A program made the position numbers and the translations under genes. From assembly GCF_023023025.1 (NCBI RefSeq), contig NZ_CP095481.1, forward strand, positions 1,922,001 through 1,986,000: DNA of 64,000 nt, read 5' to 3'. A model generated the notes under the pieces. It had not been told where the DNA came from. It saw nothing but the letters and a program-made list of their open reading frames with translations, and did no database searches. This document shows, one piece after another, positions 58,086-64,000 of the stretch. Origin of the DNA: Amycolatopsis sp. WQ 127309. GTDB lineage: Bacteria; Actinomycetota; Actinomycetes; Mycobacteriales; Pseudonocardiaceae. How positions within the stretch are numbered: position 1 is the first letter of the stretch; each line of letters begins with the position of its first letter.

Positions 58086-58247
58086 GCACCCAGCTTTCCA
58101 GACCCTCGCTGAGGGCCGGGGGCGGATGCCCGGAGCGGCACCGACGGAAGGGTTGATTTTCCGGACAAATGCGACTTCGACCCGGCCCGGCACACAGCCG
58201 TGGCGCTACGTTGCGGGTTCACGCACCCCAGACGGACAGGAGCGTTC

Positions 58248-59684
58248 ATGAGGGGCAAGAAACCGGTCGTGCTCGCGGCGGCCCTGCTCACCGGCATCTG
58301 CCTGAGCTCGGGCGTCGCCGCCGCCGGGAACGACTGGGGCGCCGCGAAGCCGGGCAGCGACGGCGCCGGGGACAGCTACTACCCCCAAGACGGCAACGGC
58401 GGCTACGACGTCGCCGACTACAACCTGAAGGTCACCTACGACCCCGCGTCGCACCAGCTCATCGGGCTGCAGGACATCACCGCGCGGGCGACGCAGGCGC
58501 TCAGCTCGTTCAACCTCGACCTGCGCGGGCTGACCGTCGACACGATCCAGGTCGACGGCCGCGGCGCGCGGTTCAGCCGGACCGGCGACCACGAGCTGGT
58601 CATCACGCCGTCGCGGCCGCTGCGGCGCGGCCAGAACTTCCAGGTAAAGATCGGCTACCACGGCGTGCCCGCGCCCATCGACGACCCGTCGCTGGGCAAC
58701 AACGGCTGGCAGTACGCCCAGGCGGGCGGCGCGTTCGCCGCCGGCGAGCCGAAGTCGGCGACCACCTGGTACCCGGTCAACGACACCCCGCTCGACAAAG
58801 CCACGTTCCACCTCGCGATCACCGTGCCCGACGAGTGGGGCGTGATCGCCAACGGCCGCGAGAAGCCGTCCTTCAAGGCACCCGGCGGCGGCACGACGCA
58901 CGTCTGGGCCGAGGAAACGCCGATCGTGCCGTACATGACGACGGTCGCGATCGACAAGTGGACCTTCGACCGGCAGAAGCGCAAGGACGGGACGCCGGTC
59001 GTCAGCGCGTTCGCTCCCGGCGTGCCGGATTCGACGAAGCAGGCCGAGGCGAGGCTGCCGGAGATCCTCGACTTCCTCGAGTCGAAGTTCGGCAAGTACC
59101 CGATCGACGCCGCGGGCGGCATCTTCCTCAACGAGCAGATCGGCTTCTCGCTGGAGACGATGAGCCGGCCGATCTACTCCGCGGGCTGGGCCGGCACGGT
59201 CCCGACGATCGTCCACGAGAACGCCCACCAGTGGTACGGCGACTCGGTGGCCGTCGACCACTGGCGTGACGTCTGCATGAACGAGTGCTTCGCCTCCTAC
59301 GCCACCTGGCTCTGGGACGAGGCCAAGAACGGCGTCGACCTGGACAAGCAGTACGCGGACGACGTCAAGAAGGCGTCGACGGCGTTCTGGAACGGCAAGC
59401 TCTACGACATGGGCGCCGGCAACGAGTTCACGTACGTGTACTCGAAGGGCCCGGTCATGCTGCACGCGCTGCGCAACTACATCGGGCAGAACGCGTTCGA
59501 CCGGGTGCTCAAGACCTGGCCGTCGCTGCACCGGGGCGGCAACGCGAGCATGCAGGACTTCCAGCGCTACACCGAAAGCGTCGCGCACAAGAACCTCAAG
59601 GGCTTCTTCGACGCGTGGATCTACGGCACCGGCAAGCCGGCCGACCAGTACCTCTACCCGGGCGGCCTCAAGCCCGCCGCCTGA
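58248..59684 (+). CDS. Secreted M1-family metallopeptidase
   Basis: A 478-residue exported protein with a cleavable signal peptide (about 1-26) and no lipobox, unlike its paralogue at 49358. The aminopeptidase N-like beta domain begins DSYYPQDGNGGYDVADYNLKV. The catalytic domain has TIVHENAHQWYGDSV (HExxH) and NECFASYATWLW. The two paralogues share most of the sequence around these motifs and the same domain limits. ACAGGAG precedes the ATG. It is divergent from the large SARP gene. Confidence 0.9.
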   Translation: MRGKKPVVLAAALLTGICLSSGVAAAGNDWGAAKPGSDGAGDSYYPQDGNGGYDVADYNLKVTYDPASHQLIGLQDITARATQALSSFNLDLRGLTVDTIQVDGRGARFSRTGDHELVITPSRPLRRGQNFQVKIGYHGVPAPIDDPSLGNNGWQYAQAGGAFAAGEPKSATTWYPVNDTPLDKATFHLAITVPDEWGVIANGREKPSFKAPGGGTTHVWAEETPIVPYMTTVAIDKWTFDRQKRKDGTPVVSAFAPGVPDSTKQAEARLPEILDFLESKFGKYPIDAAGGIFLNEQIGFSLETMSRPIYSAGWAGTVPTIVHENAHQWYGDSVAVDHWRDVCMNECFASYATWLWDEAKNGVDLDKQYADDVKKASTAFWNGKLYDMGAGNEFTYVYSKGPVMLHALRNYIGQNAFDRVLKTWPSLHRGGNASMQDFQRYTESVAHKNLKGFFDAWIYGTGKPADQYLYPGGLKPAA

Positions 59685-59690
59685 GCTTCG

Positions 59691-59747
59691 AGTCCGTGAA
59701 TGCCACATCGAGGGACGTAGTGTCTCTTGATGTGGCATTCACGGACT
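59691..59747. repeat. Long intergenic hairpin, family member 2
   Basis: Perfect 19-bp arms (core GTCCGTGAATGCCACATC) with a 19-nt, partly self-pairing loop, filling the gap between the M1-type peptidase and pyroglutamyl-peptidase genes. The arm pattern G-YCGT-S-AA-K-GCCAC matches the hairpin at 17387-17439. Confidence 0.75.
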
Positions 59748-59761
59748 TCGGGGAGGGAACC

Positions 59762-60403
59762 ATGGCCAGGGTGCTGATGACGGGGTTCGCGCCGTTCGGC
59801 GGCGAGCCGGTGAACCCGTCGTGGCAGGCGGTGTCGGCGCTCGGGGCGCGGCGGGACGACGTCGCCGCCGTCGAGCTGCCGGTCGAGTTCGCGGCGTCGT
59901 TGCCCGCGCTGCGGCGGGCTCTCGAGGAGCACCGGCCGGAGCTGGTGGTTTGTGTCGGGCAGGCCGGCGGCCGGGTCGAGGTGACGCCGGAGCGGGTCGC
60001 GATCAACCTCGTCGACGCCCGCATCCCGGACAACGCCGGTGCCCAGCCGGTCGACGTCCCGGTCGTCGAAGGCGGCCCGGCGGCCTACTTCACGACGCTC
60101 CCGGTGAAGGCCTGCGTCGCGGCGATCCGCGCGGCGGGCGTCCCGGCGGCGGTGTCCCACACGGCCGGGACGTACGTCTGCAACCAGGTCTTCTACGGCC
60201 TCATGCACCTGCTGGCCACGGACTTCCCGGGTGTGCGCGGCGGTTTTGTGCACGTGCCGTTCAGCCCCGAGCAGGTCGCGGCGTCGGGCAAGACCGCGCC
60301 GTCGCTGGGCATCGACCGGATCGCCGACGCGCTGGAAGCCTTGGCGGACACGGCGTTGAAGCTCACGGAGGACATCGCGGTCAGCGCGGGCGCGGAGCAC
60401 TGA
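59762..60403 (+). CDS. pcp: Pyroglutamyl-peptidase I
   Basis: A 213-residue C15 cysteine peptidase that removes N-terminal pyroglutamate from peptides. The fold begins VLMTGFAPFGGEPVNPSWQAV. The active-site glutamate lies in the CVGQAGGRVEVTPERVAINL region. The nucleophile is in SHTAGTYVCNQVFY, and the histidine is in GFVHVPFSPEQ. It is cytoplasmic. It follows a secreted M1-type peptidase, so both could serve peptide scavenging. GGGGAGGG precedes the ATG. Confidence 0.93.
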   Translation: MARVLMTGFAPFGGEPVNPSWQAVSALGARRDDVAAVELPVEFAASLPALRRALEEHRPELVVCVGQAGGRVEVTPERVAINLVDARIPDNAGAQPVDVPVVEGGPAAYFTTLPVKACVAAIRAAGVPAAVSHTAGTYVCNQVFYGLMHLLATDFPGVRGGFVHVPFSPEQVAASGKTAPSLGIDRIADALEALADTALKLTEDIAVSAGAEH

Positions 60404-60434
60404 AACCCGGGAGTGCTCGTCGCCGGCCCGTGAG

Positions 60435-62168
60435 TCAGGCCGGCTTGAGGTCGCTGGTGAAGTACGCGACGAGGTCTTCGGTGCGGCGGTCGCGGCCCGT
60501 GAAGTCGATCGAGACGTAGAGCGCGGCCGCCTCGCGGCCGTCCGCGCCGAAGAGCACGATCCCGGCGAGGGTGCCGACGCCGGCGACGTACCGGCCGTGC
60601 AGCCCGCCGCCGTCCCAGGTCCCGCGGACGACGGTGCCCTCGCCCATCTGCAGCTTCGCGCCCGCCTCGAAGGCGTCGACGGTCAGGCCCTGGTAGTAGG
60701 TGACGGCGCTGCTCTTGCCGGACCCGGCCGGGAAACCGCACGTGACGGCGGTCCGCGCGTGCACGATCCTGGCCACGCTGTCGGACTGCCGGCACGCGGC
60801 GCGGTCCGGCACCGTCCCGGCAAGTGATCGCAGGCAACCGGTGAACCCGGCCTGGTCGCGCTGCGCCGTGCTCGTGCAGTCCACTGTGGACTCGGCGGCG
60901 TCGGTGCGGGTCGCCAGCAGGACGACGGTCACCACGATCGCGACGACGACGAGCAGCGCGGCCGCGACGAGCAGCGGTTTCTTCTTGCTCGGCCGGGGTT
61001 CCGGTGGCGGCTGCGGCGGCCGGAAGGCCTGCTGCGGCCAGGGTTGCGGGCGCGGCGGGGCCGCGGGCGGGCGGACCGGCGCGAACGCGGGCACGGTGAG
61101 GTTCGGGTCGCTCGTCCCGAGCGGCACGTGGTGCAGCCCGAACGCGACGGCCGTCTCGGGCTGGTCCTGCGTGGCCGGCACGATGCCGAGCTGGCGGCCG
61201 AGCAGCCCGGCCAGCAACGGCATCCGGCTCGGCCCGCCGACCAGGTAGACGCCGGCGAGCTGCGCGGGGTTCAGCCCGGCGCGGTGGATGGTCGCAGCGA
61301 GCAGTTCGGCGCTGCGCAGCAGGCTCGGCCGCACGAGCGCCTCGAGCTCCGCACGGCTGACGAGGACGTCCCCGAACGGCTCGGGCATCGGCACGTCGGT
61401 CTGCGGGTGCCGGGAGAGGCTTTCCTTGGCGTCACGGACATCCTGGAGCAACGCGCGCCGCAGGCGGCGGTCGGCGGTCGTCTGCGGGCGCAGCAGCCGT
61501 TGCCACTGCGCCGGATCGGCGTGCGACACCGAGCGGCCGATGTGGACGAGCAGCGCCTGGTCGATGTCGAGGCTGCCCAGGTCGGGCAGGCCGTCCTCGG
61601 CGAGCACGGCGAAGCCGTGCGCGGACATGCCGACGACGGCGCAGTCGAAGGTGCCGGCCCCGAGGTCGTAAACCCCGATCGGCCCGGTGTCGCGGTTGCC
61701 GAGACTCCCGTAGTGCGCCGCGGCGGCCACCGGTTCGGGAACCAGCCGCACGTCGACGAGCCCGGCATCGGCGGCGGCGATCCGCAGGACTTCCTGCCGC
61801 GCCGCACCCCACCCGGCGGGGTGCGAGATCCGCGTCTGCCCGGGCAGCCGTCCCAGCTGCCGCCCGGCTTCCTCACCCATCCGCCGCAAGACGGCGGCAA
61901 AGGCGTCGGTGATCCGGACGGTGGCGCCGCCGAGCTGAAGGACGCCTTCGTCGATCCGCCGCTTGGGATTCGCCTCGAACCGGCTGGGATCGAGCCGCCC
62001 ACCACGTTCGGCGTCCTGCCCGACGATGAGCAGGCCGTCATCGTTGAGGAAGACCGCGGAGGACATGGTGACGGACCCATCGACCTCGATGGCCCGCGGC
62101 CCCCGCCCGAACGCGGAGAGCACGCCGACCGTACTGGAAGTCCCGAAGTCGATCGACAAAACGTCCAC
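60435..62168 (-). CDS. Hsp70-like ATPase with transmembrane helix and C-terminal outer domain
   Basis: A 577-residue protein. Residues 1-about 400 are an Hsp70/actin-fold ATPase: LSIDFGTSSTVGVL (phosphate 1), VYDLGAGTFDCAVV (phosphate 2) and VYLVGGPSRMPLL (adenosine). There is no Hsp70 substrate-binding domain. Instead a Pro/Gln-rich linker leads to one transmembrane helix (PLLVAAALLVVVAIVVTVVLL) and a domain of about 130 residues with paired cysteines, presumably outside. It resembles a one-protein receptor with an ATPase inside. GGGAGGGGA lies 6 nt before the GTG at 62168; an in-frame extension upstream overlaps the XRE gene and is not conserved in type. Confidence 0.87.
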   Translation of the reverse strand: MDVLSIDFGTSSTVGVLSAFGRGPRAIEVDGSVTMSSAVFLNDDGLLIVGQDAERGGRLDPSRFEANPKRRIDEGVLQLGGATVRITDAFAAVLRRMGEEAGRQLGRLPGQTRISHPAGWGAARQEVLRIAAADAGLVDVRLVPEPVAAAAHYGSLGNRDTGPIGVYDLGAGTFDCAVVGMSAHGFAVLAEDGLPDLGSLDIDQALLVHIGRSVSHADPAQWQRLLRPQTTADRRLRRALLQDVRDAKESLSRHPQTDVPMPEPFGDVLVSRAELEALVRPSLLRSAELLAATIHRAGLNPAQLAGVYLVGGPSRMPLLAGLLGRQLGIVPATQDQPETAVAFGLHHVPLGTSDPNLTVPAFAPVRPPAAPPRPQPWPQQAFRPPQPPPEPRPSKKKPLLVAAALLVVVAIVVTVVLLATRTDAAESTVDCTSTAQRDQAGFTGCLRSLAGTVPDRAACRQSDSVARIVHARTAVTCGFPAGSGKSSAVTYYQGLTVDAFEAGAKLQMGEGTVVRGTWDGGGLHGRYVAGVGTLAGIVLFGADGREAAALYVSIDFTGRDRRTEDLVAYFTSDLKPA

Positions 62169-62226
62169 GCGGCGTCCCCTCCCAAGGCCCGCGGGCATCG
62201 TCTCACGCGCCCGGACGACACCTGGA

Positions 62227-62589
62227 TCAGGCGCAGGCGTCGCGCTGGTCCCGTTGGCTCGCGGAAACGGTGACGTCGTGGTCGTCGAAGTCGGCGACCA
62301 CCCGCATCCGACCGCCCAGCGCGGCGATGTAGCGCGCGAGGGTGTCCAGCTCCATCTGGCCGGGATCACCTCGCTCCAATTGACTGATCCGCGGCTGGCT
62401 CACCCCCATGCGCCGGGCGAGTTCGGTCTGGCTGACACCCGCGTCATCACGCAGCTGCGCCAAGCGAAACCCGAGTACGTACGCCTGGGTGACCTCACGC
62501 GCCGCGACGTGGGCGGCATCGACGTCACGGCCCGCTTCGCGATCGATCGCGAGCTTGTCAGCCTTGACTTCCTTCCACGATCGGCTCAT
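62227..62589 (-). CDS. XRE-family antitoxin (HigA-like)
   Basis: A 120-residue protein. An N-terminal helical segment (1-about 40) precedes an XRE helix-turn-helix (about 43-95; LRDDAGVSQTELARRMGVSQPRISQLERGD) and a short end with MRVVADFDDHDV. This is the usual antitoxin that follows a HigB/Gp49-type toxin gene. The toxin gene upstream is broken, so the antitoxin is orphaned and may now act only as a repressor. Confidence 0.85.
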   Translation of the reverse strand: MSRSWKEVKADKLAIDREAGRDVDAAHVAAREVTQAYVLGFRLAQLRDDAGVSQTELARRMGVSQPRISQLERGDPGQMELDTLARYIAALGGRMRVVADFDDHDVTVSASQRDQRDACA

Positions 62590-62592
62590 CGC

Positions 62593-62886
62593 TCAGTCCT
62601 CCTCTCCGCTTCGCAAGTGCTCCCGGAACCGCTTTTCCGCTATCGGGATGGTGAGGTCGTACCAGCGCTTCCAGTTTCCCGCTTTGTCCCCCGCCACCAG
62701 GAGCACCGCACAACGTACGGGTCGAATGCGAACAGGATCCGGATCTCACTGCTTCCCGCCGACGCCGGCCTCAGCTCTTTCAAGAGCGAGCATGTCGATC
62801 GCTTTCTTCGACCCGATCCGCCGTGACCGGGTCTTCCCGACACAGCTCCACGAACACGAGCGCTTCGGGGACCAGAGCCCGGACAT
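62593..62886 (-). pseudogene. Decayed HigB/Gp49-type toxin gene
   Basis: Pieces of a typical toxin occur in order on the minus strand but in different frames: ELCREDPVTADRVEE, then AIDMLALE after a one-base insertion, then LKELRPASAGSSEIRILFAFDP after loss of the expected GRPLVDxIKGS segment, then CAVLLVAGDKAGNWKRW...IAEKRFREHL after a two-base insertion (TA in CCGTACGT). The stop (62593-62595) is 3 nt before the antitoxin ATG, the normal toxin-antitoxin spacing. No single frame gives an intact protein. Confidence 0.8.
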
Positions 62887-62890
62887 GCAA

Positions 62891-62923
62891 GAAGGGCGGC
62901 TCCCCAGTGGGGAACCGCCCTTC
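62891..62923 (-). terminator. Hairpin terminator of clpC
   Basis: 15-nt arms GAAGGGCGGCTCCCC and GGGGAACCGCCCTTC pair with one G-T across a 3-nt loop, 34 bp past the clpC stop on the minus strand, followed by TTGC. Confidence 0.85.
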
Positions 62924-62957
62924 CGGCGTACTACACGACCTTCAAGCGTTCAGGCGA

Positions 62958-64000
62958 TCACTCGCCTTCGGCTTCGCCGCCGTTCTCTTCGTGACCGGCG
63001 CCGATGCTGACCGGCGGGGCGTCCGGGATCGAGGACGGCCGGCGCTCACCGCGGAAGGTGAACTTCGCCTGGTCGTCCTTGTCCTCGGGGTTGCCGCTCC
63101 AGCCTTCGACGTCGACCAGGATGATCTGGCCGGCCTCGACCTCGCCGAAGAGGATCTTCTCCGACAGCTGGTCCTCGATCTCGCGCTGGATGGTGCGGCG
63201 CAGCGGCCGGGCACCCAGCACCGGGTCGAACCCGCGCTTCGCGAGCAAGGACTTCGCCTTCTCGGTCAGCTCCAGCTCCATGTCCTTGGCCTTGAGCTGC
63301 TTCTCCACGCGGCCGATCATCAGATCGACCATCATGATGATCTGTTCCTTGGTCAGCTGGTGGAACACGATGATGTCATCGATCCGGTTCAGGAACTCCG
63401 GGCGGAAATGCTTCTTCATTTCCTCGTTGACCTTTTGCTTCATCTTCTCGTACTTCGTGCTGACGTCGTTGCCGCCGGCGAACCCGAGCGAGACGGACTT
63501 CGAGATGTCCGAAGTGCCCAGGTTGGACGTGAAGATGAGGACCGTGTTCTTGAAGTCGACCGTGCGACCCTGACCGTCGGTCAGGCGGCCGTCTTCCAGC
63601 ACCTGCAGGAGCGTGTTGTAGATCTCCTGGTGCGCCTTCTCGATCTCGTCGAAGAGGACCACCGAGAACGGCTTGCGCCGCACCTTCTCGGTCAGCTGGC
63701 CACCCTCTTCGTAGCCGACGTAGCCGGGAGGGGCACCGAAGAGCCGCGACGCGGTGTAGCGGTCGTGGAACTCGCCCATGTCGATCTGGATGAGCGCGTC
63801 GTCCTCGCCGAACAGGAACGCCGCGAGCGCCTTGGACAGCTCGGTCTTACCGACACCGGACGGGCCGGCGAAGATGAACGAGCCCGACGGGCGCTTCGGG
63901 TCCTTCAGACCGGCACGCGTACGGCGGATCGCCTGCGAGACGGCCTTGACCGCGTCCTCCTGGCCGATGATGCGCTTGTGGAGCTCTTCCTCCATGCGCA
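62958..64000 (-). CDS. clpC: ATP-dependent Clp protease ATPase subunit ClpC (3' part; 5' end beyond window)
   Basis: The visible 347 codons are the second AAA+ module and C-terminus. They include RIIGQEDAVKAVSQAIRR, Walker A FAGPSGVGKTELSKALA, Walker B SVVLFDEIEKAH, the pore loop in APPGYVGYEEGGQLTEKVR, sensor 1 VLIFTSNLG, the ClpC-type insertion after SLGFAGG and sensor 2 in GARPLRRTIQREIED. ClpC unfolds proteins for ClpP. The frame is open to the window edge, so the N-domain, first AAA+ module and M-domain lie beyond it. A hairpin terminator follows. clpC closes the stretch that parallels mycobacterial Rv3579c-Rv3596c. Confidence 0.97.
   Translation of the reverse strand, partial: RMEEELHKRIIGQEDAVKAVSQAIRRTRAGLKDPKRPSGSFIFAGPSGVGKTELSKALAAFLFGEDDALIQIDMGEFHDRYTASRLFGAPPGYVGYEEGGQLTEKVRRKPFSVVLFDEIEKAHQEIYNTLLQVLEDGRLTDGQGRTVDFKNTVLIFTSNLGTSDISKSVSLGFAGGNDVSTKYEKMKQKVNEEMKKHFRPEFLNRIDDIIVFHQLTKEQIIMMVDLMIGRVEKQLKAKDMELELTEKAKSLLAKRGFDPVLGARPLRRTIQREIEDQLSEKILFGEVEAGQIILVDVEGWSGNPEDKDDQAKFTFRGERRPSSIPDAPPVSIGAGHEENGGEAEGE

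Overview
The window is high-GC actinobacterial chromosome. I infer Pseudonocardiaceae, most likely Amycolatopsis or a close relative, from the SARP regulators, F420-type enzymes, paired otsA/otsB, and a gene backbone that follows the Mycobacterium tuberculosis Rv3579c-Rv3596c neighbourhood (rlmB, cysS, ispF, ispD, carD, lpqE-like, radA; then beta-carbonic anhydrase, mutY; then clpC). Blocks of accessory genes separate these conserved groups. There is one tRNA gene and no rRNA or CRISPR array.

Layout. 0-9.4 kb: the end of a SARP regulator, a secreted cell-wall trio (PIG-L deacetylase, NlpC/P60-propeller, glucosaminidase-propeller) and a divergent EACC1/caspase pair. 9.5-11.5 kb: a lipoprotein, then an island remnant flanked by copies of the tRNA-Thr(UGU) 3' end. 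11.8-18 kb: ThrE-like exporter, otsA, and otsB fused to a GH15 domain. 18-21.2 kb: C39-like peptidase, ECF sigma factor with its partner, and a repeat-rich spacer. 21.2-29.5 kb: conserved block radA, lpqE-like, carD, ispD, ispF, two PPOX enzymes, HAD, cysS, rlmB. 29.6-36 kb: MBOAT acyltransferase, phosphatase, transglutaminase, an unrecognised 2TM/cupin/HD group and a class II aldolase. 36-41 kb: DivIVA-like coiled-coil protein and three tandem DUF445 membrane proteins. 41-47.5 kb: znuACB under a Zur-like box, LacI regulator, carbonic anhydrase, glycosyltransferase, mutY. 47.6-60.4 kb: amidase, hydrolase, two paralogous M1-type peptidases, monooxygenase, sirtuin, nuclease/phosphatase-family membrane protein, Drr-type ABC exporter, large SARP, pyroglutamyl peptidase. 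60.4-64 kb: membrane-anchored Hsp70-like protein, an XRE antitoxin beside a decayed HigB-type toxin, and the 3' part of clpC.

How the genes work together. Envelope biology dominates: muralytic enzymes, PIG-L, amidase, MBOAT, DivIVA-like and secreted peptidases. Trehalose synthesis (otsA, otsB-GH15), isoprenoid precursors (ispD/F), DNA repair (radA, mutY), translation (cysS, rlmB, tRNA-Thr) and metal uptake (znu) form the housekeeping part. The caspase/EACC1 pair is the clearest candidate conflict system.

Regulation is unusually readable. At least eleven genes have a TANNNT -10 box only 6-8 nt before the start codon, which predicts leaderless mRNAs. Several intergenic spacers hold long hairpins, paired DnaA boxes or operator-like palindromes. 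A 13-bp palindrome, GTCCACWGTGGAC, recurs far more often than expected.
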